Notes under the pieces: generated by a model
Seen by the model: only the letters and a program-made list of their open reading frames with translations
Database searches by the model: none
Told to the model about the DNA's origin: nothing
Assembly: GCA_036495025.1 (NCBI GenBank)
Contig: DASXNO010000219.1
Location: 1 to 14,477, forward strand
Direction: 5' to 3'
Source: JAOPZY01 sp036495025
Lineage (GTDB): Bacteria; Actinomycetota; CADDZG01; JAHWKV01; JAOPZY01
DNA length: 14,477 nt
Shown: one piece after another, positions 1 to 6,590 of the stretch
Layout: the number at the start of each line of letters is the position of its first letter
How positions within the stretch are numbered: position 1 is the stretch's first letter
Position numbers and translations under genes: made by a program

Positions 1-483
1 CTTGGAGGGCTCCGTCGTCGCAAAGACGAAGATGACGTGGGCGGGGGGCTCCTCCAGCACCTTGAGCAGGGCGTTGTTGGCGGCGGCGGTGAGCATGTGG
101 CACTCGTCGAGGATGTAGACCTTCCACCGCCCGAGGACCGAAGCGTAGGCCACCCTGTCCCGGAGGTCCCGAGCGTCGTCCACCGACCCGTGGGTGGCGG
201 CGTCGATCTCGATGACGTCCAGCGAGCTCCCCTCGGTGATGTCGCGGCACGAGGCGCACTCGTTGCACGGTTCCCGGCTCGGCGCCCGCTCGCAGTTGAG
301 CGCCTTGGCCAGGATCCGGGCCGTCGACGTCTTGCCCGTCCCCCGAGGCCCGCTGAACAGGCAGGCATGCGCCACTCTATCCTCGGTGAGCGCATTCTGC
401 AGCGTCCTGGTGACATGGCCCTGCCCCACCACGTCAGCAAACGTCTGCGGTCGATAACGCCTATAGAGTGAGAACTGACCCAT
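1..483 (-). CDS. dnaX: DNA polymerase III subunit gamma/tau, N-terminal part (cut by window edge)
   Basis: Clamp-loader ATPase subunit of DNA polymerase III; it loads the beta sliding clamp at the replication fork. The 161 codons in the window give the start of the AAA+ domain: the family N-terminus LYRRYRPQTFADVVGQ (residues 6-21), Walker A GPRGTGKT (45-52), a four-cysteine zinc site C64-x8-C73-x2-C76-x2-C79, Walker B with the DECH box (D126-E127-C128-H129), and the FATTEPSK stretch at 154-161 where the frame leaves the window. Typical family members carry DEVH at the Walker B box, so Cys128 is a mild variant. The ATG at 483 is chosen because the conserved N-terminus begins right after it; a weak GGCGGAAG lies upstream on the minus strand. 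The C-terminal domains lie outside the window, so gamma versus tau length cannot be judged. Identity is near certain. Confidence 0.97.
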   Translation of the reverse strand, partial: MGQFSLYRRYRPQTFADVVGQGHVTRTLQNALTEDRVAHACLFSGPRGTGKTSTARILAKALNCERAPSREPCNECASCRDITEGSSLDVIEIDAATHGSVDDARDLRDRVAYASVLGRWKVYILDECHMLTAAANNALLKVLEEPPAHVIFVFATTEPSK

Positions 484-512
484 ATCTATGATCTTCCGCC
501 AGAGGTACCCCC

Positions 513-518
513 ATCATA
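513..518 (-). promoter_or_regulatory. Candidate -10 box of the dnaX promoter
   Basis: On the minus strand the hexamer TATGAT (five of six to the sigma-70 consensus) lies 29 bases upstream of the dnaX ATG, giving a predicted start of transcription near 506 and a short leader of roughly 23 bases. No good -35 hexamer is seen 16-18 bases upstream; that space is filled by a G-run (520-538). The -10 is read directly; promoter function is inferred. Confidence 0.45.
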
Positions 519-519
519 G

Positions 520-538
520 CCCCACCCCACCCCCGCCC
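520..538 (-). other. G-quadruplex-type motif abutting the dnaX -10 box
   Basis: The minus strand reads GGGCGGGGGTGGGGTGGGG: four runs of at least three G separated by single-base loops, which is the most stable class of quadruplex-forming sequence. It sits where the -35/-10 spacer of dnaX would be, directly before TATGAT. Folding in vivo is inferred only. Confidence 0.6.
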
Positions 539-542
539 GATC

Positions 543-585
543 TGCCTTGCCTTGCTTTGCTTTGCCTTGCTTTGCCTTTGCCTTG
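543..585. repeat. Degenerate pentamer tandem repeat
   Basis: About eight imperfect copies of TTGCC / TTGCT (minus strand AAGGC / AAAGC), with one copy expanded by a T. It is strongly strand-asymmetric, purine-rich on the dnaX sense strand, and lies just upstream of the G-run and -10 box of dnaX. It is clearly non-coding in context and resembles a slipped-strand microsatellite. Confidence 0.7.
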
Positions 586-638
586 AACACGCCAAGCTGA
601 AGACGGACGGGAAGGAGGCGGGGGGGCGGGTGCTGGGA

Positions 639-708
639 GCCGGGGCGACTAAGCCGGCCAACGAGCCTGGTAACGAACGAGAGGTACGCCGGCTTCCGGA
701 GCCCCGGC
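639..708. repeat. Nested inverted repeat downstream of the SRP RNA
   Basis: Outer arms GCCGGGGC (639-646) and GCCCCGGC (701-708) are perfect 8-bp complements; inner arms AAGCCGGC (651-658) and GCCGGCTT (688-695) are a second perfect 8-bp pair. The internal loop is 4/5 bases and the apical loop 29 bases. It could be a terminator for ffs transcription, but no T-run follows on the minus strand and it lies over 100 bases past the RNA, so its role is open. Confidence 0.45.
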
Positions 709-814
709 CCCAGCAGCCCGCCCACCGCCGTCCACACCGGACGCGAAAGCGCGGTCGCGCACCCACCATGGACTCCTCGCTCCTGGGTGCCATCCTCGCC
801 GCCGGCTCAGGTCA

Positions 815-905
815 GGTGACCCCGCGGCACTGCCGCTCTCCGCTTAGGGCTGCTTCCTTCCGGACCTGACCCGGTTCACGACGCTGGCTCGCGCGGGACC
901 CAACC
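815..905 (-). ncRNA. ffs: Signal recognition particle RNA, small bacterial (4.5S) type
   Basis: RNA core of the signal recognition particle; it binds Ffh and helps deliver nascent membrane and secreted proteins to FtsY. The minus strand carries the universal domain IV core GGUCCGGAAGGAAGCAGCC with its GGAA tetraloop (about 848-866), flanked by GUCAG on the 5' side. The 5' segment containing CCCGCG pairs with CGCGGGG near the 3' end, closing one long hairpin of about 90 nt, the size expected of the Alu-less small type. Ends are set from this closing helix and may be off by several bases. It lies just upstream of dnaX on the same strand, an arrangement I recall from other actinobacteria. Confidence 0.93.
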
Positions 906-1044
906 TTCAGCACCGGATGCGAGGCGCTTGCCACAAGCACGCGGAGCCGCTGGTGGGAATTCAGTCTCCCGTGCAGCGGATTTGGAGTTCAGGGAACCGC
1001 CAACTCCCCACCTAGCGCGACCGCACACAGATACTACAACGCTC

Positions 1045-1077
1045 CCGGCCTCCCCCGTCCCGAAGAGGGGTGGCCGG
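1045..1077 (-). terminator. Hairpin just downstream of tRNA-Ser
   Basis: On the minus strand, 9 bases after the tRNA 3' end, arms CCGGCC and GGCCGG (1072-1077 with 1045-1050) enclose a second CCCC/GGGG pairing. There is no real T-run afterwards (only TTGTAGT), as is common for high-GC actinobacterial terminators. Position supports termination of the tRNA transcript; function is inferred. Confidence 0.4.
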
Positions 1078-1086
1078 CAGGCAGAG

Positions 1087-1176
1087 CGGAGGCGGAGCGA
1101 TTTGAACGCTCGAGGGGCTTATCACCCCAACGGGTATTCCAGACCCGCGCCATAGGCCAATCTAGGCGACGCCTCC
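1087..1176 (-). tRNA. tRNA-Ser (anticodon GGA)
   Basis: A complete class II tRNA of 90 nt. The acceptor stem is GGAGGCG with CGCCUCC and discriminator G; the D arm is GCC/GGC with GAUUGGCC in the loop; the anticodon arm CGGGU-CUGGAAU-ACCCG has GGA at 34-36, reading UCC and UCU serine codons. The long variable arm is GGGG/CCCC and the T arm is GAGCG-UUCAAAU-CGCUC. The long variable arm and discriminator G agree with serine identity. CCA is not encoded, so it must be added after transcription. Confidence 0.96.
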
Positions 1177-1185
1177 CTGATGTGA

Positions 1186-1191
1186 ATTGTA
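1186..1191 (-). promoter_or_regulatory. Candidate -10 box of the tRNA-Ser gene
   Basis: TACAAT on the minus strand (five of six to consensus) lies 9 bases upstream of the tRNA 5' end, so transcription would start only a few bases before the mature tRNA. No convincing -35 hexamer is seen at 16-18 bases spacing. Confidence 0.4.
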
Positions 1192-1246
1192 TGCCGGATT
1201 GGCGACGAGCCCGGCGGGTACACCGTAGCCAATATGAAGAAACGTT

Positions 1247-1300
1247 AAGCATGGATATGCGTGTTTGTAACGTATTAGGGCCTTTTGGTGTGTCATGCTT
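1247..1300. repeat. Interrupted inverted repeat in the tRNA-Ser / surface-protein intergenic region
   Basis: AAGCATG (1247-1253) and CATGCTT (1294-1300) are perfect complements 40 bases apart. The outer flanks GTT and AAC would extend the pairing after a 3-base bulge. The region is AT-richer than its surroundings and lies between two divergent genes, so it could be an operator pair or simply a hairpin in a leader. Confidence 0.3.
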
Positions 1301-1327
1301 GTCAACACTTGGGGGGCGTCGCAGGCT
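1299..1327 (+). promoter_or_regulatory. Weak candidate promoter for the LPVTG surface protein
   Basis: TTGTCA (1299-1304, five of six to the -35 consensus) is followed after 17 bases by CAGGCT (1322-1327), a poor -10 that keeps only A2 and T6. A start near 1334 would leave a leader of about 40 bases. Confidence 0.25.
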
Positions 1328-1375
1328 TCCGCTTGGGGGCGAATGGGGTGAAGTGTGGGAAACGGGGGGTAGCGA

Positions 1376-2626
1376 GTGAATCCTGAACGCGCGCGACCAA
1401 ACAGTCGCACTGGACGTCTGACGCAATTGACGGCGCTTGCCCTGGGGCTCCTGCTGCTCACGGCCGGCTGGGCGCTCCTTTCCCACCCGGCGACCGCCGC
1501 CAGCACCGCGCCGGTCTGTCCCAACCCACCGGGGAGCCCGTGTCAGGCCTTCTTCCGGGTTGACAAGGCCAGCGGCAAGGTCACCTCGGCGATCCCGCTC
1601 AAGGGTGGCAATGCCGAGGGCCAGGACTACGACGGCGTCGAGTGCAGGGGGGCAGGCGACGGGAAGTGCTTCCTCGCCGCGGACTTCGCCGGGTTCTCCC
1701 TCTTGAAACTCGACTCGTTCAACTGCGACTCCAGCACCAACGAGACGCCGATCGGTACGCCACCGCATGTCGTCGTCGTTGGCCTCGCGTGGGACTCCGA
1801 CAACAACACGCTGTACACGATCGACGATGCGGGCCAGCTCTACAAGATCACCGACACCACGCCGGGGTCGCCCACGGCGGGTCAGATGACCGCCGTCGGG
1901 CCGGGGCACCTCGACATCACGGGAAAGACGATTGCCGCGATGGCCTATGACCCGGCCACCAAGAAGATCTATCTGTCCCAGGACACCGGCAACCCCAACG
2001 CCTACAAGCTGACCCGCGTCGAGCCGACCACCGGCGCCCAGGACACAACGTACGGTCCCGTCACGCTCGGCAAGGACACCGCCGGCGGGGTCACCCGCAA
2101 CGAGGTGCTCGGCCTCACGTTCGCCGGCGGCACCCTCTACGCCTCCATCTCGGACGTCAACGACGCCAATCCCAACCTGGCGACCATCGACCCGACCACC
2201 GGTGCGGTGACCGACATCGGCCCGCATGGGGCGGACTACGTCGGGGCGATCACCGCCGACGCCGGCGGGCAGATCTATGCGATCGCCGGCACGCGGGGTG
2301 CCAACATCACGCCCCTGCCGTGCCCGTCACCTACGCCCACCCCGACGACGCCCTCGCCGACCCCCACCAGCCCCACGCCGACGCCGACCCACAGCGTGAC
2401 GCCCTCGCCGAGCCCGAGCCCGAGCCTGTCGGTCGGCCCCGCCAGGTCCAGCCAGACCCCCTCCCCGGGCGCGTCGGTGTTGGGGCTGTCGCAGACCAGG
2501 GCGAGGACACTGCCGGTGACCGGTTCCAACGCCCTGCCGTTCGTGCTCGTGGCGGCGATGTGCTACCTCTTTGGCGCCGTCGCCCTGAAGTTGGCCTCGA
2601 AGCGGAAGGGCGGCACCTCCGAATAA
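1376..2626 (+). CDS. Secreted propeller-like protein with Pro/Thr/Ser stalk and sortase signal LPVTG
   Basis: Predicted cell-wall-anchored surface protein of 416 residues. The signal peptide has a basic start, a hydrophobic core at about 18-36 and a likely cut after ATAA near residue 42. Residues 45-315 hold blade-like repeats: AWDSDNNTLYTID, AYDPATKKIYLSQD and FAGGTLYASISD, each followed by a turn such as IDPTTGAVTDIG, as in quinoprotein-like or DUF4394-type beta-propellers. A low-complexity Pro/Thr/Ser stalk follows (about 316-366), then the sorting signal LPVTG (379-383), a membrane segment (about 387-405) and a basic KRK tail. Four cysteines near the N-terminus (48, 56, 90, 98) may pair as disulfides. 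The start is a GTG preceded by a G-run (1364-1369) as a weak ribosome site. Ligand and role are unknown. No sortase lies in the window. It appears monocistronic. Confidence 0.88.
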   Translation: MNPERARPNSRTGRLTQLTALALGLLLLTAGWALLSHPATAASTAPVCPNPPGSPCQAFFRVDKASGKVTSAIPLKGGNAEGQDYDGVECRGAGDGKCFLAADFAGFSLLKLDSFNCDSSTNETPIGTPPHVVVVGLAWDSDNNTLYTIDDAGQLYKITDTTPGSPTAGQMTAVGPGHLDITGKTIAAMAYDPATKKIYLSQDTGNPNAYKLTRVEPTTGAQDTTYGPVTLGKDTAGGVTRNEVLGLTFAGGTLYASISDVNDANPNLATIDPTTGAVTDIGPHGADYVGAITADAGGQIYAIAGTRGANITPLPCPSPTPTPTTPSPTPTSPTPTPTHSVTPSPSPSPSLSVGPARSSQTPSPGASVLGLSQTRARTLPVTGSNALPFVLVAAMCYLFGAVALKLASKRKGGTSE

Positions 2627-2641
2627 CCGCCGGGTTCCCTG

Positions 2642-2666
2642 CCGGGCGTCCCGGGGGCCGTATCCT
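2642..2666 (+). promoter_or_regulatory. Short hairpin plus -10-like box before the flippase-like gene
   Basis: CCGGG-CGT-CCCGG (2642-2654) is a perfect 5-bp stem just after the surface-protein stop and may limit read-through. It is followed by TATCCT (2661-2666), which fits the TAnnnT -10 pattern and ends 6 bases before the ATG at 2673. Transcription would then start at or next to the A of the ATG, a leaderless arrangement common in actinobacteria. No Shine-Dalgarno is present, which agrees. Confidence 0.35.
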
Positions 2667-2672
2667 CGAGAG

Positions 2673-3827
2673 ATGCAGACTCGGGTTCCTGGCCCGGCCC
2701 GCAGCCGGAGGATGAGCAGGCGCGCCTGGCTCGTCCTCGCCGGCGTGGCCGTGTGCTTCGTTTTTCTCTCCGTGGTGGACCGCAGCGCGTTGCCCGCCTC
2801 GATCGATGCCGCCCGCCACCTGCGTTGGGGATGGGTGCTGATCGCCGCCCTGGTCGAGATCGCCTCCCTCGTCGTGGCGGCCGAGGGCCATCGCCGCCTC
2901 CTGAAGGGGGCGGGTGCCCGCATCGGCCTCCACTCGGTCGTGGCGATTGCGTTCGCCAGCACCGCCCTGTCGTTCTCGGTGCCCGTCGGGTCGTTGCCGT
3001 TCTCCGCGTCCTACTCCTTCCGCCAGTACGCGCACCGGGGGATCGACCTCGCCCTGGCGGCGTGGGCGCTGGTCATCCTCTGGATGTCGGCGACCGTCAC
3101 CCTGTCGCTGATCCTCTTCGCCGCCGCCTGGACGTCGGGCAGCATCCTCGCCGCCGCCGGCGGCCTCGTCGCTTCCCTTGTCTTCCTGGCGTCCCCGCTC
3201 GGGCTGCTGCTGGCCCTGCGCTTCCCGGCAGTCCGCCGTCGTATCGGCGGCCTGGCATCTCGGGTCGCGGCCGGGCTCCGGCAGCGGTCCGGCCCCCGGC
3301 TGCAACGCCTCCTCGACCGGTGGCCCGATCCCACGGCGGCCTTCGACGCGGTCGTCAGCCGTGCGGGAAGCCTCCGGGTCCCCCGCTCGACCTACGCCCA
3401 GGTCTCCGCCTGCTCGCTGTGCAACTGGCTCCTCGACGTCGCCTGCCTCGTCCTGGTCATCCGGGCCACCGGGTCCCCGGTCCCCTGGCATGGTGTGCTG
3501 CTCGCCTATGGCGCGGGCCTCGTCGCCGGCAGCCTCTGGCCTGCGCCCGGTGGCCTTGGCGCCCTGGAGGCGGCGACGGCGGCATCCCTCGCCGCCGCCG
3601 GGATGCATCCCGGCCCCGCCCTGGCCGCGGTGGCGGTCTACCGGCTCCTCAGCTTCTGGATGCTGCTCGGCATCGGCTGGGTGGTGATGGCGGGGCTGTC
3701 GCGGCGCCCGGAACGCCCGGATTCCTCGGAGCACCCGGAACGCCCTGACCCGGAGCGCCTGGAGGCCACCGAGCTCCCGGAGCCCACCGAGCTCCCGGAG
3801 CCGCCGGCGCTCGCGCTCCTCTCGTAG
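2673..3827 (+). CDS. UPF0104 / lysylphosphatidylglycerol synthase TM-region family membrane protein
   Basis: A 384-residue polytopic membrane protein of the flippase-like family that includes the membrane half of MprF, YbhN and AglD-type proteins. Several hydrophobic helices run from about residue 18 to 341. Family marks are the polar-aromatic stretch VPVGSLPFSASYSFRQY (103-119), the PGGLGALEA motif (292-300) and the YRLLSFW helix (323-329). No soluble aminoacyl-transfer domain is attached, so it is not a full MprF; lipid flipping or envelope-lipid transport is the usual guess. The C-terminus is unusual: about 40 charged, Pro/Glu-rich residues with repeated PERPD and TELPEP units. Start at 2673 is favoured because a -10-like TATCCT sits correctly for a leaderless message; the in-frame ATG at 2712 has GGAGG directly abutting it, too close to work. 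First gene of the plus-strand run. Confidence 0.85.
   Translation: MQTRVPGPARSRRMSRRAWLVLAGVAVCFVFLSVVDRSALPASIDAARHLRWGWVLIAALVEIASLVVAAEGHRRLLKGAGARIGLHSVVAIAFASTALSFSVPVGSLPFSASYSFRQYAHRGIDLALAAWALVILWMSATVTLSLILFAAAWTSGSILAAAGGLVASLVFLASPLGLLLALRFPAVRRRIGGLASRVAAGLRQRSGPRLQRLLDRWPDPTAAFDAVVSRAGSLRVPRSTYAQVSACSLCNWLLDVACLVLVIRATGSPVPWHGVLLAYGAGLVAGSLWPAPGGLGALEAATAASLAAAGMHPGPALAAVAVYRLLSFWMLLGIGWVVMAGLSRRPERPDSSEHPERPDPERLEATELPEPTELPEPPALALLS
3768..3803 (+). repeat. 18-bp tandem duplication in the C-terminal tail
   Basis: Two adjacent 18-bp units, identical except for the last base, each encode Thr-Glu-Leu-Pro-Glu-Pro. Looser related units (PERPD) precede them from about 3709. The pattern suggests recent slippage expansion of a cytosolic or peripheral tail. 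Confidence 0.8.
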
Positions 3828-3850
3828 CGCCCGGCCCGCGCTCGGTCGGT

Positions 3851-5107
3851 ATGGCGGCTCGTCGCATCCTGGTCGACCTGGGCCCGCTGCGTCGCTTCCC
3901 GTACTTCCGGCGCCTATGGATGGGCCAGCTCGTGTCCCAGCTCGGCTCGGCCCTCACGTCGGTGGCGGTGCCCTACCAGGTGTACCGCCTCACCGGATCG
4001 TCCTTCGCCGTCGGCATGGTGAGCCTGGCGCAGCTCGGACCGCTCCTCGTGGGGTCGCTGCTCGGCGGCTCGATCGCCGACGCCTTCGACCGGCGCAAGA
4101 TCCTTCTCGGCTCCCAGCTGGCGCTGGCCGCGTGCAGCGCCGCCCTGGCGCTCAACGCGATGGGAGGGCACTCGGCCCTCTGGCCCCTGTTCGCATTCCC
4201 GGCCGTGGCCGCGGGTCTCTCGGGCCTGGACGCGTCCACGCGGACGGCGGCCATGGTCGCCCTCGTCGACACGGACGCCCTGGTCTCGGCGAACGCCCTG
4301 CGCCAGCTCCTCCTGACGGTGTCGCTGGTCACGGGGCCCGCCGCCGGCGGCCTGATCCTGGCCCGCTTCGGTGCGGTCGCGGTCTACTGGATCGACGTGG
4401 CGAGCTTTGCCGCGGCGATGGTGGCGGTCCTCGGCCTCCCGTCGCTCCGGCCGGCCGGTGGGGGGACCCGGGCCGGCCTCAGGTCGATGGTCGAAGGTCT
4501 CCGCTACCTCCGCGGGCGCCAGGCCCTGCAGGGAACCTTCGTGATCGACCTCGACGCCATGATCTTCGGCATGCCCCGGGCGCTGTTCCCGGCTATGGGG
4601 ATCGGCGTCTTCCACGGCGGGGCGACGGCGGTCGGCTTCCTGTACGCAGCGCCGGGTGGCGGGGCTCTCCTCGGCGCGCTGTTCACCGGGTGGGCTGGCC
4701 GGGTCCGCCGTCAGGGCCGGGCGGTCCTGATCGCCGTGGCTGTCTGGGGCCTGGCGATCGCGGCGTTCGGTTTGGTGTCCTGGCTGCCGGCCGGGCTGGC
4801 GCTGCTGGCGCTGGCGGGAGCGGCCGACGTCGTCTCGGCGGTGTTCCGGGGGACCATCCTGCAGCTCGAGACCCCCGACCGCCTCGGCGGCCGCCTCTTC
4901 TCGATCCAGATCGCGGTCGTGACCGGTGGCCCCCGCCTCGGCGACGCGGAGGCGGGGGCGGTGGCGGCGCTGGCCGGGGTCCGGGCATCGGTGGTCTCCG
5001 GCGGCCTCGCCTGCGTGGTGGGCGCCGTCCTGCTCGGCCGGCTGATGCCCGGCTTCACGAACTACGAGGCGAAGGACGAGGCCCCGCCCGAGGGCCTATC
5101 CTCCTGA
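3851..5107 (+). CDS. MFS transporter, MFS_3 / EntS-like family
   Basis: A 418-residue secondary transporter with about 12 membrane helices, of the group that includes EntS-type exporters. The N-terminus FPYFRRLWMGQLVSQLGSAL (16-35) is typical of the family, and the loop between helices 2 and 3 holds the MFS signature A-like GGSIADAFDRRK (72-83). A second weaker copy lies near GRVRRQGRA in the middle loop. The start ATG lies 23 bases after the previous stop with no clear ribosome site. The order and strand suggest co-transcription with the genes on both sides. The substrate cannot be read from the sequence; a small molecule or sugar exporter is possible given the downstream phosphorylase, but many members export drugs or siderophores. 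Confidence 0.87.
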   Translation: MAARRILVDLGPLRRFPYFRRLWMGQLVSQLGSALTSVAVPYQVYRLTGSSFAVGMVSLAQLGPLLVGSLLGGSIADAFDRRKILLGSQLALAACSAALALNAMGGHSALWPLFAFPAVAAGLSGLDASTRTAAMVALVDTDALVSANALRQLLLTVSLVTGPAAGGLILARFGAVAVYWIDVASFAAAMVAVLGLPSLRPAGGGTRAGLRSMVEGLRYLRGRQALQGTFVIDLDAMIFGMPRALFPAMGIGVFHGGATAVGFLYAAPGGGALLGALFTGWAGRVRRQGRAVLIAVAVWGLAIAAFGLVSWLPAGLALLALAGAADVVSAVFRGTILQLETPDRLGGRLFSIQIAVVTGGPRLGDAEAGAVAALAGVRASVVSGGLACVVGAVLLGRLMPGFTNYEAKDEAPPEGLSS

Positions 5108-5110
5108 GGC

Positions 5111-6577
5111 ATGCGGGAGTGGAGCCTCGGCGGGACCACCCGAGACATGGCGTCCGCCCTTGGCCGCACCCTCGGGCGGGCAGCCCGGGGCGGCCGCCAG
5201 CACCTCGAGGTCTTCCTCGGAGGCCCGGACCGCACCCGGGTGATCTTCCTCCTCGCCGCCGTGCTCGCCCTGGCCAGTGCCGACGCCGCAACGGTCGGCG
5301 CCTCTGCCATCGAGCTGCGCCAGGCGCTGCACATCAACAACTTCGACATCGGCCTGCTCATCGCCGTCACGTCGATCGTGGCCGCGGCCGCCAGCATTCC
5401 CTTCGGGGTCCTGGCCGACCGGGGACCGAGGACCACCGCCCTCGGCCTGAGCATCTTCCTGTGGGGGGCGGCGATGGTGTGGAGCGCCACCGTCAGCTCC
5501 TTCGGCAGGCTCCTGCTCGCCCGGATGCTCCTGGGGGTGGTGACCGCGGCCGCGGGGCCGATCGTGGCGTCGCTCGTGGGTGACCTGTTCGCCGCCAGCG
5601 AGCGCGGCAAGATCTACGGCTACATCCTCACCGGTGAGCTGCTCGGCGCGGGCATCGGCTTCGCCGTCACCGGAGACATCGCCGCCCTCTCCTGGCGTGC
5701 CGCCTTCCTCATCCTCTCCATCCCGGCTTTCTTCCTTGCCTGGTTCGTGTTCCACCTGCCCGAACCGGCGCGCACCGGCCGGCGGAGCAGGGACCTCAAC
5801 CCTGCGGCGGATGCTCCCGACGTTGCGCCCGAGGAGACCGATGCCCAGCGCCTCGCCCGGGCCCAGGGCATCGAGCCCCACGACGGCATGGTCGCCGCCG
5901 ACCCCGCCCGGATGGGCCTCATCGATGCGACCCGCTACGTGCTGAAGGTCCGCACCAACGTCATCCTCATCCTCGCGAGCGCCGCCGGGTACTACTTCCT
6001 TGCCGGGGTCCAGACCTTCGGCGTCGAGTTCGTGCGCCGGCAGTACCGGGTGGACGCGGTCCTCGCCAACCTTCTGATGCTGGTCATCGGCGGTGGGGCC
6101 GTCATCGGCATCCTCGCCGGGGGCGACCTGGGCGACGCCCTCCTGCACCGCGGCCGCATCAACGGCCGGATCCTCGTCGGCGCCCTTTCCTCGGCGGGGG
6201 CCACGCTGCTGTTCGTCCCGGCGCTGCTCACGCACAGCCTCGTGACCGCGGTGCCCTACGTGACGGTGGCGGCCCTGGCCCTCTCGGCGCAACAGGCACC
6301 GTTGAACGCCGCCCGCCTCGACGTCATCCCGGCGCCGCTGTGGGGGAGGGCCGAGGGCATCCGCACCGTCCTGCGCACCGGGGCGCAGGCCCTCGCTCCC
6401 CTGGTGTTCGGCCTGGTGTCGGACGCTGCGGGCCTCCAGTGGACGTTCCTGATCATGCTGGCCCCCCTCGCCGCCGGGAGCATCTACCTCTTCAAGGGCC
6501 TGAGGACCTATCCCCGGGACATCGCCACCGCGGCGGCCGCAGGCGGACCGCGCCCAATGAACCCAGCACCTGGGTAA
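5111..6577 (+). CDS. MFS transporter, second type (Spinster-like)
   Basis: A 488-residue MFS protein unlike its neighbour: a roughly 40-residue basic cytosolic N-terminus, 12 predicted helices and signature A in the form GVLADRGPRTTAL (99-111). A hydrophilic insert of about 65 residues (218-283) rich in Asp/Glu/Arg joins the two six-helix halves. The architecture resembles the Spinster/HsrA-like groups. It begins 3 bases after the preceding stop, so translation is probably coupled; TATCCT also lies 8 bases upstream, inside the end of the previous gene. The next in-frame ATG (5147) is an alternative start that would shorten the basic tail by 12 residues. It lies 13 bases before the phosphoglucomutase-like gene, which makes a disaccharide or sugar-phosphate substrate attractive but unproven. 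Confidence 0.85.
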   Translation: MREWSLGGTTRDMASALGRTLGRAARGGRQHLEVFLGGPDRTRVIFLLAAVLALASADAATVGASAIELRQALHINNFDIGLLIAVTSIVAAAASIPFGVLADRGPRTTALGLSIFLWGAAMVWSATVSSFGRLLLARMLLGVVTAAAGPIVASLVGDLFAASERGKIYGYILTGELLGAGIGFAVTGDIAALSWRAAFLILSIPAFFLAWFVFHLPEPARTGRRSRDLNPAADAPDVAPEETDAQRLARAQGIEPHDGMVAADPARMGLIDATRYVLKVRTNVILILASAAGYYFLAGVQTFGVEFVRRQYRVDAVLANLLMLVIGGGAVIGILAGGDLGDALLHRGRINGRILVGALSSAGATLLFVPALLTHSLVTAVPYVTVAALALSAQQAPLNAARLDVIPAPLWGRAEGIRTVLRTGAQALAPLVFGLVSDAAGLQWTFLIMLAPLAAGSIYLFKGLRTYPRDIATAAAAGGPRPMNPAPG

Positions 6578-6590
6578 GGATGGGAGCTAT

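Larger units (their letters stand above)
484..814. other. Non-coding gap between dnaX and ffs
   Basis: No credible gene on either strand: the open frames here have low-complexity or arginine-rich translations and no ribosome binding site. From right to left it should contain the 3' processing/termination zone of the SRP RNA, a large inverted repeat (639-708), a G-rich tract, the pentamer repeat (543-585), and the dnaX promoter with its G-quadruplex motif. Confidence 0.65.

Noticed and set aside
543..585. CRISPR array or other spaced repeat system
   Set aside because: Units are contiguous 5-mers with no spacers.
552..869. Plus-strand open frame across the pentamer repeat and SRP RNA
   Set aside because: It overlaps the ffs RNA on the opposite strand, begins in low-complexity repeat and has no ribosome site.
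1182..1379. 65-codon open frame upstream of the surface protein
   Set aside because: It lies in the divergent promoter region, has no ribosome site or coding-like third positions, and ends at the start of the real gene.
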